Source: Chitinophaga rhizophila (GTDB taxonomy: Bacteria; Bacteroidota; Bacteroidia; Chitinophagales; Chitinophagaceae). Taken from it: DNA of 64,000 nt. The translations under genes and the position numbers were made by a program. Numbering within the stretch: the first letter of the stretch is position 1; every line of letters starts with the position of its first letter. Location of the stretch: positions 1,054,001 to 1,118,000 of the forward strand of contig NZ_JAICCF010000004.1 of assembly GCF_019492185.1 (NCBI RefSeq), written 5' to 3'. Under the pieces are notes generated by a model. The model was not told the DNA's origin. It did no database searches and was given only the letters and a program-made list of their open reading frames with translations. Positions 45,862 through 54,895 of this stretch are shown here, piece by piece.

Positions 45862-48099
45862 ATGAGCGGCATCCGCTATATACTTTTCATCACTTATCTG
45901 CTATTTACGTTCCATGGATGGGCAACCACCTATACCTATTCCTCTGATCAGAAAGCACCCACTGACATCCCGGCTGTACAACGCCTCTGGGAACTGGGAG
46001 ATAAACTGCTGAATAGTCCACATCCCTCGCCGGCGGCGATAGATAGTGTGATGCTGCTGGGCAGGCAGATAGTGGCGCAGAGCCGGCACCTGCAATACCT
46101 GCAGGGAACAGGTCTTGGCAGTTTGCTGATCTCCCGCGCTCATCGTCATAAAGGACTGAATGAGGAAGCTAAACCATTTGCCCGTGAGGCGCTCCGTATC
46201 CTGCGCACTGCCGGTACCGACGCGCAGAAAGCCGAAGCCTTTATAGAACTGGGCAACTGTTACAGCAATTCAGAAGCCGATCTCCCTGAGAAAATACATC
46301 TGTTTGAGGAAGGTATTGCTGTATGGCGGCAGATCGGCGATACCCTTAAACAAGCTTCGCTCCTGGAATTTACCGGAGATCTGTATCACCTCAAACAGGA
46401 CTACCGCAACTCACTGGACCGGCTGGAAAAAGCACTCGTCCTATACAAATCCATCGGTCATAAAAACTTACAGGGGGTATATGCGCTGATCGGGGCTGTA
46501 CACACCGACAACAGCAATTTCGTAGAAGGATTACGCTATAACCTGCTGGCGGTCGAAACCGGTGAACAACTCAAAGATTCCAGCTCACTCATGGCGTCTA
46601 TCTATAACCGGCTGGCGGTTGCCTATTATGGCATCGACTATAATAAGCAGGCCATGGAGTTCTATCAGAAAGGACTGGCGCTATCCTACAAGAATAATGA
46701 CGCAGTCTCTATACAGAACTTCCAGATCAATATCGGCGAACTGCTCATCCGGATGAAACAGTACAAACAAGGTCTGGACAGTCTGGATGCCGGTGTATAT
46801 ACGCATCCGCTGACGGATATCTACGACATCAGTTATGTCACCATCCGCTACCTGCGCACCTACCTGTACCTGCATGATTATAAAAACGCTGCCATCCATT
46901 ACCGCAAGATGCTGGATATCTACAACAGCGGTAAGATCAATGAGCAAGAACGGTCAATATTAAGCGCTTACCTATCTTTGTACCTGGTAGAAACGGGTAA
47001 TTATACAGCAGCGATTCCCTACCTGGACAAACTAGCCGTACATCAGACGCCTTTCCTCATTACCAACAGCATGGTGGCTCACCTGCGCTTCAGAACAGAT
47101 TCCGCATTGGGCAACCTTTCTGCTGCCATCAAAGACTTCCAGGTATACAAAGGGCTTGCTGACTCACTCACCAATCTGGCCCAGGCCAGACAACTGGGAC
47201 AACTGCAACTGCAGTTTGAGACGGACCAGAAAGACAAGGACATCCGGTTGCTGGTGCAGAAAAGCCAGTTACAGGAAGCCTCTCTGCAAAAGGAACGGGT
47301 GATCAGGTATTTCATCATCGGCGGTGTCGTAGGACTGATCATCTTCCTCGGGTTGGTATATGCCAGGTACCGCAGTAACAAACGCACCAATATACAGCTG
47401 GAAAGTCAGCAGGGCGAGATCAATACCCGTAACGAAACCCTGAAAGGCCTGCTTGAGGAAAAAGAGTGGCTGTTAAAGGAGATCCACCACCGGGTAAAGA
47501 ACAATTTGCAGATCATTATCAGCCTGCTGAATACCCAATCACAATACCTGAACAATAAAGACGCGCTGGCGGCTATCCGCAACAGCCAGCAACGTATGTA
47601 TTCGATGTCGCTGATCCACCAGCGGTTGTATCAGACAGAAAATCTTGGGAAAATAGATATGTACTGGTATATTCCCGAAATGATCGGGTATATCAAAGAC
47701 AGTCTTGAAGCCGACCAGCGTATCAGTTTCTTCATGGAATGCGACGATATAGAGCTGGATGTAGTGGAAGCGGTTCCCATAGGCCTGATCTTGAATGAAG
47801 CCGTCAGCAATGCCTTAAAATACGCCTTTCCCGGGGGTAGAAAGGGCAGCATACAGATACGTTTCCAATCACACCCGGCAGGAATGTGCCAGCTGTCAGT
47901 GGCAGACAATGGCGTAGGCATTCCTCCAGGTAAAGACATCCTGGCTTCCGCATCCCTCGGTATGAGCCTGATGCAGGGGCTTAGTCAGCAGCTGGATGGC
48001 GATTTTGAGCTGACAGACAATCAACCCGGTGTATCTGTAAAGGTCACTTTCAGATGCAGGGAATTTATATCCAACGAACAAACAGACACGCTAACCTGA
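45862..48099 (+). CDS. TPR histidine kinase, HisKA_2 type (copy 2)
   Basis: A 745-residue kinase with the same plan as copy 1: N-terminal helix, TPR array, membrane helix near 482-502, EIHHRVKNNLQ at the same residue number (His542/543), and ATPase motifs NEAVSNALKYAF and DNGVGIPPG. The catalytic core is almost identical to copy 1 in protein sequence, while the TPR sensor regions differ. Its stop overlaps the start of the sigma-54 regulator by one base, so this kinase is the tightest partner of that regulator. A gap of 177 bases from copy 1 allows its own promoter. Confidence 0.93.
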   Translation: MSGIRYILFITYLLFTFHGWATTYTYSSDQKAPTDIPAVQRLWELGDKLLNSPHPSPAAIDSVMLLGRQIVAQSRHLQYLQGTGLGSLLISRAHRHKGLNEEAKPFAREALRILRTAGTDAQKAEAFIELGNCYSNSEADLPEKIHLFEEGIAVWRQIGDTLKQASLLEFTGDLYHLKQDYRNSLDRLEKALVLYKSIGHKNLQGVYALIGAVHTDNSNFVEGLRYNLLAVETGEQLKDSSSLMASIYNRLAVAYYGIDYNKQAMEFYQKGLALSYKNNDAVSIQNFQINIGELLIRMKQYKQGLDSLDAGVYTHPLTDIYDISYVTIRYLRTYLYLHDYKNAAIHYRKMLDIYNSGKINEQERSILSAYLSLYLVETGNYTAAIPYLDKLAVHQTPFLITNSMVAHLRFRTDSALGNLSAAIKDFQVYKGLADSLTNLAQARQLGQLQLQFETDQKDKDIRLLVQKSQLQEASLQKERVIRYFIIGGVVGLIIFLGLVYARYRSNKRTNIQLESQQGEINTRNETLKGLLEEKEWLLKEIHHRVKNNLQIIISLLNTQSQYLNNKDALAAIRNSQQRMYSMSLIHQRLYQTENLGKIDMYWYIPEMIGYIKDSLEADQRISFFMECDDIELDVVEAVPIGLILNEAVSNALKYAFPGGRKGSIQIRFQSHPAGMCQLSVADNGVGIPPGKDILASASLGMSLMQGLSQQLDGDFELTDNQPGVSVKVTFRCREFISNEQTDTLT

Positions 48100-49472
48100 T
48101 GAATAGTAAAGGAACCATACTGATAGTTGAAGATGAATTTATCGTTGCTAACGACCTGCGGCTGATGCTCCAGAAAGCAGGATACCTCATATGCGGTATC
48201 GCGGCTTCAGTAGTACAGGCCCGCGCACTGATAGAAAAACATCATCCTGACTGGGTGCTGCTCGATATCATCCTCAAGGGCGATCATACAGGTATTGACC
48301 TCGGAAAGGAACTGATGGTGAAGAAGATCCCTTTCCTTTACATTTCTGCCAATACCAACCACCGTACGCTGGAAGCGGCTAAACAAACCCAGCCCTATGG
48401 TTTCCTGGTAAAACCTTTCCGGGAAAAAGACCTGTTTGTGATGCTGGATATTGCCCGTTACAAACACCAGACTGAAAACGTACGTCTGCAAAGGGAAGCT
48501 GCGGTAAAAGCAGATGCCAATTATCTTGACAACATTATCGGTACGAGTCCCCGCACCAAAGAACTAACGGAACAGATCAAAATAGTGGCTCCTTCTGACA
48601 CTTCTGTGCTAATCAGCGGTGAAAGCGGTACGGGTAAGGAGCTTGTTGCCCAATGCATCCATAAGTTGTCTACCCGGGCCAACCGGCCTATGGTGGTCGT
48701 TAACTGTGCTGCCCTTCCCCTTTCCCTGATCGAGACAGAACTGTTCGGTCATGAAAAGGGCGCATTCACCGGCGCAACACAGAAACGTACCGGCAGGTTT
48801 GAGCAGGCCGACAAAGGCACGATCTTCCTGGATGAAATCGGGGAAATGCCGCCGGATGCCCAGGTAAAACTGCTACGGGTATTACAGGAAAAAGAGATTG
48901 AACGGGTAGGTGGTGAAAGTCCGGTGAAGGTAGATGTGCGTATTATAGCTGCTACTAACCGGCACCTGGAGAAAGAAGTAGCTGAAGGCCGCTTCCGCCT
49001 GGACCTCTATTACCGCTTAAGCATATTCCCCCTGGAATTACCTCCGCTCCGCTCCCGGAAAGAAGACATCCATGCGCTGGCCTACCACTTCCTGCGCAAA
49101 TACGCCCAGAAGAACAACCTGCCAGTTGAAACCATCAGTGAGCATGCCATGCAGACGCTAATGACGTATGACTGGCCCGGAAACATCCGGGAACTGGAAC
49201 ATGTTATAGAAAGACATGTATTGCTGTCAACCGGCAATGCTATCGACGTAATCGACATGCCTTCCGCGTTGATGCGCGAAACGGAAACTTTTCAGTCAGG
49301 TAAAATGAAGACCATGGAAGAAGTAGAGCGTGAGCATATTATCAATGCATTAAAGGCAGGCAAAGGGAAAGTATCTGGCCCGGGGGGTGCAGCAGAACTA
49401 CTTGGTATGCCTGCTCAGACGCTCTATTCCCGTATGAAAAAGTTAGGTATCAAACAGACCTTCAAAGGATAA
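48099..49472 (+). CDS. NtrC-type sigma-54 response regulator
   Basis: A 457-residue regulator. The start at 48099 (MNSKGTILIVEDE) is chosen because it overlaps the kinase stop as TGATG and begins a receiver. Receiver Asp56 (VLLDIIL) and Lys105 (FLVKPF) are intact. The AAA+ core shows GESGTGKE (174-181), GAFTGA sigma-54 contact loop and FLDEIGEM; the C-terminus has a Fis-type HTH (AAELLGMPAQTLYSRMKKL). It should activate sigma-54 promoters after phosphorylation by the TPR kinases. Its 3' end overlaps the opposing sigma-54 activator by 11 bases. Confidence 0.94.
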   Translation: MNSKGTILIVEDEFIVANDLRLMLQKAGYLICGIAASVVQARALIEKHHPDWVLLDIILKGDHTGIDLGKELMVKKIPFLYISANTNHRTLEAAKQTQPYGFLVKPFREKDLFVMLDIARYKHQTENVRLQREAAVKADANYLDNIIGTSPRTKELTEQIKIVAPSDTSVLISGESGTGKELVAQCIHKLSTRANRPMVVVNCAALPLSLIETELFGHEKGAFTGATQKRTGRFEQADKGTIFLDEIGEMPPDAQVKLLRVLQEKEIERVGGESPVKVDVRIIAATNRHLEKEVAEGRFRLDLYYRLSIFPLELPPLRSRKEDIHALAYHFLRKYAQKNNLPVETISEHAMQTLMTYDWPGNIRELEHVIERHVLLSTGNAIDVIDMPSALMRETETFQSGKMKTMEEVEREHIINALKAGKGKVSGPGGAAELLGMPAQTLYSRMKKLGIKQTFKG

Positions 49473-51102
49473 AAGTGTCATTTTGCGGCATCTCTGGTTC
49501 TTCAGAACTGATATAATGTGCTTTTTTGATGCCCAGTTTCTTCATACGCGAGTTCAGCGTAGTAGAAGGCAGTTTCAGTTTTGCCGCGGCTCCGTTAGGT
49601 CCGGCAATTCTGCCATTGCATAACCTGAGTACTTTCAGGATGTATTCTTTCTCCATCAGGTTCAGCGGCAGCACGGCAGTACTTTCTGTATCCTTTGCGG
49701 CTGATACGGGTACTCCCGGTAGTGGAATCTTGGTAATTACTGGTGTGGTAGTAAGCAACAGTGTCCTTTCCATCAGGTGCTCCAGCTCCCGCACGTTACC
49801 TGGCCAGTCGTAATGTACCAGGCTTTCCATTGCTTTGGCGGATATAGTCGGGGCCTGTTTCCTGCTTCTGGCAGCAAAACGTTGCAGGAAATGTGCTGCA
49901 AGCGCCGGAATGTCGCTCTTCCGCTGCCGGAGCGCGGGTATCGCTATCGGGAAAACATGTAACCGGTAGTACAGATCACTCCTGAACCGGCCGGCCCGTA
50001 CTTCTTCTTCCAGGTTCCTGTTGGTTGCCGCTATAATACGCACATTGACCTTTATAGTGCTTTTTCCCCCGATACGTTCTATCTCCTTTTCCTGTAATAC
50101 CCTGAGCAACTTCGACTGAAATTCCAGCGGTAGTTCGCCTATTTCATCCAGGAACAGGGTACTGTTATCTGCCAGCTCAAACTTGCCGATCCTGCGTTGT
50201 GTAGCGCCTGTAAAACTGCCCTTCTCATGACCAAACAACTCACTCTCTATCAGGTTAGGCGGCAAAGCGGCGCAGTTCACCTTAATCATCAGGTGTTCCT
50301 TCCGGGGTGAGGCGGCATGGATGGCCCGGGCAAATACCTCCTTGCCGGTGCCTGTCTCGCCCAGCAACAATACCGTTGACTCGGAGGGCGCTACCCGGGA
50401 TAGTATGTGGATGCGTTCCTGTATCTCTGCCGACCCGCCAATGATGTCTGCAAAGGTATTCTGCAAGCCCTGCTCTTCCTGCAGGTACCTGTTCTCATTC
50501 TCCAGGCGCTGTTTGAAACGCTCTATTTCCAGCAGCTGTCGCTCTATTGTCTCATTCGCAAGAATGTTACTGATACCTATTCCCAGCATATCTGCAATCG
50601 CCCTTACAAACCTGTCATCCACATTGACAAATGCATTTTTCTTCTCCGTAAACAGGTACAATAAACCTTTAGGCTGATTCCCATTACAGATCCTGACTGC
50701 CAGCATCTCGACCACCCCTACGTTAAACCAGCGGTATACATAAGGCGGCACTTTATTTCCTTTCATCACCTTCTGCAGCTCAAATACTACAGGACCTTCT
50801 GCTGATAGTACAATATTGAATACGCCATCTTCCACCGGATGGAGATCTGCCATAATAGGCGTCTCTCCCGTCCTGGAACTGATGGTGGATTCCTGGCTGT
50901 GAAGAAAAGGTGTATGTGTAGCGCCGTCTTCATTCAACATACAGATAGTATAGTATCTGCTGTTGAACAGTTCCAGCAGCTGGTCTGTGATAACATTCCA
51001 CAGGTCTTCCCTGCGTCTGGCGGCAGCGATCCGCGTACTCAGTTCCAGTAAAATGGATTGTTCTTTCTCTTTCTGTTCAAGTTGTTCCGAAAACATCTCC
51101 AT
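49462..51102 (-). CDS. GAF-domain sigma-54 activator
   Basis: A 546-residue enhancer-binding protein without a receiver. Residues 25-180 form a GAF domain; a coiled linker follows; the AAA+ core has GETGTGKE (248-255), GSFTGA (295-300, a known variant of GAFTGA) and FLDEIGEL; the C-terminus is a Fis-type HTH (AAAKLKLPSTTLNSRMKKL). GAF points to a small ligand or redox signal instead of phosphorylation. Its tail overlaps the tail of the NtrC-type gene, and both share a nearly identical end motif (LNSRMKKLGIK / LYSRMKKLGIK), so they are paralogues and may act on related promoters. Confidence 0.93.
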   Translation of the reverse strand: MEMFSEQLEQKEKEQSILLELSTRIAAARRREDLWNVITDQLLELFNSRYYTICMLNEDGATHTPFLHSQESTISSRTGETPIMADLHPVEDGVFNIVLSAEGPVVFELQKVMKGNKVPPYVYRWFNVGVVEMLAVRICNGNQPKGLLYLFTEKKNAFVNVDDRFVRAIADMLGIGISNILANETIERQLLEIERFKQRLENENRYLQEEQGLQNTFADIIGGSAEIQERIHILSRVAPSESTVLLLGETGTGKEVFARAIHAASPRKEHLMIKVNCAALPPNLIESELFGHEKGSFTGATQRRIGKFELADNSTLFLDEIGELPLEFQSKLLRVLQEKEIERIGGKSTIKVNVRIIAATNRNLEEEVRAGRFRSDLYYRLHVFPIAIPALRQRKSDIPALAAHFLQRFAARSRKQAPTISAKAMESLVHYDWPGNVRELEHLMERTLLLTTTPVITKIPLPGVPVSAAKDTESTAVLPLNLMEKEYILKVLRLCNGRIAGPNGAAAKLKLPSTTLNSRMKKLGIKKAHYISSEEPEMPQNDTFIL

Positions 51103-51237
51103 ACATGAAAATATTTAGTTCACTGTTAGCAGTGGGAATACTCCCTTTCTGTTCACCCGATTGCGATACACCGGACAAACTTACTCAGAAAACATGATAT
51201 CCGGTGCATTTCCAGGGCTACCTTTTCCATAAATACA

Positions 51238-51269
51238 AGGAGGCAGCATCTGTGCAGATGCCACCTCCT
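51238..51269 (-). terminator. Hairpin ending the lectin-enzyme operon
   Basis: AGGAGG (51238-51243) with CCTCCT (51264-51269), then GCATCT (51246-51251) with AGATGC (51256-51261), separated by an internal CA/CA bulge and a 4-base loop. It follows the stop at 51290 of the leftward operon. The downstream sequence (TTGTATTTAT) is moderately T-rich. Confidence 0.65.
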
Positions 51270-51289
51270 GATAATATACTTCGTTTCAC

Positions 51290-52801
51290 TTACAGGCGTT
51301 TGAAAGCCCACTGCTGATGAGCACCGCCATTATTGCGATACTGTGCTACTGTCACTCCCGGTGCTGTTGACTGTGCAGGGATCTCCAGCACTTTGCCACT
51401 TTGCACACCGGTGATGTAATAGTACCCGTTGGTCACTGCTGACAATATCCATTGCTGGTTGTCGCCGCCGTTATAGTCGTACAGTTGCAGGATTGCAGCA
51501 TCCGCAAGGGACTGCCCTGTTACATCCAGTGATTTCCCACTCTGTACGCCCACAATCCGGTAACGGTTGTTACCCAGGTAGCTTACCTGCCAGTGCTGGT
51601 TCACACCGTTGTTGCCTGTCCACTGCTGTACGGCCGTACCGCTGGCAGTACCCTGGCCTGCGGCATCGAGTACCAGCCCGCTGTTACGGTTTTCAATGCT
51701 GTAGGTACCATCCGGTAATGCTTGCGTACCGTGCACATACGGCGCAAGTACGGCTTTGAGCAGTCCGGCGACCTTAATATGACCTGCCTCACTGGGATGC
51801 AGGTTATCTGCCAGGTAATCAGACGTGTTCTGACTGATCCAGCCGGCGGTATTCACGTAATGTATCTGCTTATCTCCTGCTGCAATACGTGCTGCTACTG
51901 CCGCTTCAGTAGGTATTGCCCGGATGCCGAGGAATGTGCGCATTACGAAGATCTCCGCCTGCGGGAATCTGGTGCGGATGTCCTGCAGCAACTGGAAGTA
52001 GACTGCCTGGAACACACTATCTGTATCTTCATAATCACTGTCATTCGTGCCCAGGTTCAACACGATGGCCTGTGGCGTATACCGGCTGAAATCCCAGTTT
52101 GGCGAGGATGGGTGATTCGGCGTTTTCAGCTTGAAATACTGCCTGTCCATCGCAACGCCATGTCTGGGACTGCTTACCAGTGCAATACCCGGGTAGGCAA
52201 TCTGTGTATGTTCTGTGCCCAATGCTTCTGAACAGATCCAGGCATAATCAGACACGTTTGCCTGATCGTCGAGGTAACCGGCCGTAATGGAATCTCCGAT
52301 GTATTCAATGAGATAAGAGGAAGTATCCGGTTTACTGGTTACCGCACCTGCATCAAGGATCAATCCTTCAAAAGCAAACAGGTAATCATAATCCCGGCCC
52401 TGCGCCACACTCAGGGTATGCTGGCCGCTGTGAAGGGCTGCCGGCGTTAAGTCTATCACACCGCCTGTCTGCTTGTATGAGATCCAGGGGCCTCCGTCAA
52501 TGCTGGCGTAGAAGTTACTGATATTGCCGGTCTTGATTTTCACTGTAGTTCCGGTAAAGTTCACCCGGACGTAAGCGCCACCCCACCAGGAGTTATACCG
52601 GGTGCTGTCGCTGAAATCCCAGCGGCCAAAGTATTGGATATTCTCATCCTGCAGGCTGCCATATCCGTTTGCAGGTACTGCTGCTGCTATGTTATCTGCG
52701 TTCATCTTCAGAATTGCTTCATTAGCCTCCTTCTTGGCGCATCCGCTCATGAAAAAGGTAAGCAATAGTATGACAAATCCGCTTAGTCTGCGTAACATCA
52801 T
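51290..52801 (-). CDS. CE2-like SGNH esterase with ricin-type lectin, lipoprotein
   Basis: A 503-residue lipoprotein (lipobox MSGC). Residues 55-155 form a jelly-roll; 165-350 an SGNH hydrolase with Ser in YIGDSITAGY and the Asp/His pair in DNLHPSEAGH. This jelly-roll plus SGNH order is that of CE2 acetyl esterases. The last 140 residues are a ricin-type beta-trefoil with three QxW-type repeats (NQHWQV, NQQWIL, HQQWAF). It likely deacetylates a plant polysaccharide at the cell surface, held on the glycan by the lectin. It is 31 bases after the GH99/71-like gene and in the same operon. Confidence 0.85.
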   Translation of the reverse strand: MMLRRLSGFVILLLTFFMSGCAKKEANEAILKMNADNIAAAVPANGYGSLQDENIQYFGRWDFSDSTRYNSWWGGAYVRVNFTGTTVKIKTGNISNFYASIDGGPWISYKQTGGVIDLTPAALHSGQHTLSVAQGRDYDYLFAFEGLILDAGAVTSKPDTSSYLIEYIGDSITAGYLDDQANVSDYAWICSEALGTEHTQIAYPGIALVSSPRHGVAMDRQYFKLKTPNHPSSPNWDFSRYTPQAIVLNLGTNDSDYEDTDSVFQAVYFQLLQDIRTRFPQAEIFVMRTFLGIRAIPTEAAVAARIAAGDKQIHYVNTAGWISQNTSDYLADNLHPSEAGHIKVAGLLKAVLAPYVHGTQALPDGTYSIENRNSGLVLDAAGQGTASGTAVQQWTGNNGVNQHWQVSYLGNNRYRIVGVQSGKSLDVTGQSLADAAILQLYDYNGGDNQQWILSAVTNGYYYITGVQSGKVLEIPAQSTAPGVTVAQYRNNGGAHQQWAFKRL

Positions 52802-52832
52802 ATTATGTTGTGTAGTTTACGGTTCACAATCC

Positions 52833-54542
52833 TTAAGGGATGCTGATCTGCCATTGCTGATTAGCGCCGCCATTACCACCGTACTGCACGATCTCCATGC
52901 CTGCGGTTGTTGAGAATGCAGGTACTTCCAGGTACTTGCCGCTCTGTGCTACCTGGATGGTATAAGTGCCACCTGCAGCAGGAGATATTACAAACTCCTG
53001 GTTGCCGGCTGCTGTATAGTCATACAGTTGCAGCGCTGCTCCATCCAGCAATGAGGCTCCTTTTATATCCAGTGATTTTCCGCTTTGCACACCAATAATC
53101 TTATAATGATCGCCACCAATGCTGGTGATGGTCCACTGCTGGTTGGTACCACCGCTATAGCCCCATTGCTGTATGCCTGTTTCATTCACCGTACCTTGTC
53201 CTTTTGCATCAAGCGCCAGGTTACTGTTACGATTCACGATCTTATAAGTGCCGTTTGCCAGCGGACCATTACCGCCAATGATATGTGGCGTAGGGTGTGT
53301 TGCCTGGTAAGGGATCTGTCCTTTGATCATTTTTCCTGCATCATTGACAAGGCGCAGGTAAAAGTCTGCAGATACAGCTACTCCATCCTGGTCCAGATGC
53401 ACGAAGGTAGTACCGGCAGGAGCCTGTGAGGCATTCTCTGCTACTTTGAAGATAGCAGTACCTTCGTTCACTTCATCAAACATGGCGATGTAAAGACTCT
53501 TAGCGCCAACCTGTTTCATTACGGCCACCTGCGCCCACATAAAGTCACCGTGATTACGGGGAATTTCATTCAGCGGACTGTTGGCATTGCTGTTATGGAA
53601 AGAGAAGCCAGGATAAGCAATCGGTTGATAATCGATACCGTGTGCTTCGCAATATTCATAGTCGCCTTTGATCCATGGCTCATACGTAGGACCTACCTGC
53701 GCAGCTACTGCCCAGGGGGCCAGCATATCAAAAGACTCATACACACTCATGAAGTTATCGCGGGTAAATACGCCTTTCGGTGTACGCCAGTCCATCGGTA
53801 CACTACCAATCACATAACATCCCTGGCTCTTAAACCAGTTAATGACATCCAGGCACTGTGCAGAATCGCCTGCGCCGGGTATTTTCGCGCCGAGGTATCC
53901 CATACCGAATATGCAGATAACAGGCTTACCATTCTGCTTTGCATAGGCAGGAGAAGACAACAGGTTCAGGGTACCTTTGATGGTATTGGTGAAGTCTGCT
54001 TTAAGACGGGTCAGCATATCAGCATCACCGGAAATATCGTACATGATATAGAACTTACGGCCGGTAGCTTCTGCAGCGGCACGTACCTTCTGCGCCATAC
54101 CATCGCGCATGGACTTAAACGGGGGGTCAGACAGTTCACCGGTAAAACGTTGCAGGGCGGCGCAGTCAATACCATTCTCCTGCATCCATCTGAAATGTAC
54201 ATCTACGGTTGACTGATCATACGAAGAGAACATTTTTGCTGGCTGTCCGCCGGGAAGCGCAGGGTATGTCGTCTGATAAGTGGTGGTATACTCCTGCATA
54301 TAAGGCCACATTTCAAGATTCTGATGTGTCCACCTGTTAACGGCAGAACCGTCGCCTGGTGCGGTGAACCATCCCTGGTAACCTACCGTTACCTTTCCTA
54401 CTACGTCTCCTACCGGAGAGCCGGCAATCACTGCATCGGCTTTAAGAGACGAATTGTCTAAAGCATTGTCGCTGGTTTCTTTCTTCGTACAACCTGATAA
54501 AAGGGCCAGCAATAGCCCCGAGGCGAGAAAGGTTTTCTTCAT
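52833..54542 (-). CDS. GH99/GH71-like hydrolase with ricin-type lectin, lipoprotein
   Basis: A 569-residue lipoprotein (lipobox LSGC). Residues 50-400 resemble the TIM-barrel GH71/GH99-like family: VGYQGWFTAPGDG, RWMQENGIDCAALQRF, YIMYDISG and the WAQVAVMKQVGAKSLYIAMFDEVNEGTA segment, whose Glu/Asp are likely catalytic. The last 140 residues are a ricin-type trefoil similar to that of the next gene, but its second repeat reads NQEFVI where NQQW is expected. Substrate unknown, perhaps an alpha-mannan or alpha-glucan. First gene of a two-gene operon. Confidence 0.8.
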   Translation of the reverse strand: MKKTFLASGLLLALLSGCTKKETSDNALDNSSLKADAVIAGSPVGDVVGKVTVGYQGWFTAPGDGSAVNRWTHQNLEMWPYMQEYTTTYQTTYPALPGGQPAKMFSSYDQSTVDVHFRWMQENGIDCAALQRFTGELSDPPFKSMRDGMAQKVRAAAEATGRKFYIMYDISGDADMLTRLKADFTNTIKGTLNLLSSPAYAKQNGKPVICIFGMGYLGAKIPGAGDSAQCLDVINWFKSQGCYVIGSVPMDWRTPKGVFTRDNFMSVYESFDMLAPWAVAAQVGPTYEPWIKGDYEYCEAHGIDYQPIAYPGFSFHNSNANSPLNEIPRNHGDFMWAQVAVMKQVGAKSLYIAMFDEVNEGTAIFKVAENASQAPAGTTFVHLDQDGVAVSADFYLRLVNDAGKMIKGQIPYQATHPTPHIIGGNGPLANGTYKIVNRNSNLALDAKGQGTVNETGIQQWGYSGGTNQQWTITSIGGDHYKIIGVQSGKSLDIKGASLLDGAALQLYDYTAAGNQEFVISPAAGGTYTIQVAQSGKYLEVPAFSTTAGMEIVQYGGNGGANQQWQISIP

Positions 54543-54719
54543 AAGATAACTGGTTTGTAATGGTTATTAAACTCCGGTGCATGCCGGTATCAGGTGGCCC
54601 CCTATTGCAAAAGACAAGCCATCTTCATAAATAATTGCAGCTGAGTAAGTTCGGTATGATGATCAGAAATGTGATTGACGGTATTTCGGGAATTAACGAC
54701 TATTTTTATGAAATATCAT

Positions 54720-54752
54720 ACAGCCCTTATCCGTTAGGGCTTTGCAGGCTGT
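54720..54752. other. Competing hairpins in a 353-base gap
   Basis: In the gap 54543-54895 between divergent genes, ACAGCC (54720-54725) can pair with GGCTGT (54747-54752), or AGCCCT (54722-54727) with AGGGCT (54736-54741). The two exclude one another. The rest of the gap is AT-rich promoter-like DNA without a gene. Confidence 0.3.
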
Positions 54753-54895
54753 AATGATAGTAATATTATTTTAATTAAAACAGGTATAATTTTCCGGCCT
54801 TACTTTTCCCGGATACAGATGCAGCAAATATGTTTTAAATTGATACCGCTATTGCACATACAGCTATCTACTCATCTAAAAAACGTTATGATAAA

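Noticed and set aside
43435..48099. Tandem kinases as an assembly duplication
   Set aside because: Synonymous differences are spread over the conserved core and the sensor regions differ, so these are true old paralogues.
54595..54610. Possible sigma-54 promoter (TGGC...TTGCA) upstream of the esterase at 54896
   Set aside because: The spacing between the -24 and -12 parts is one base too short and the site is 285 bases from the gene.
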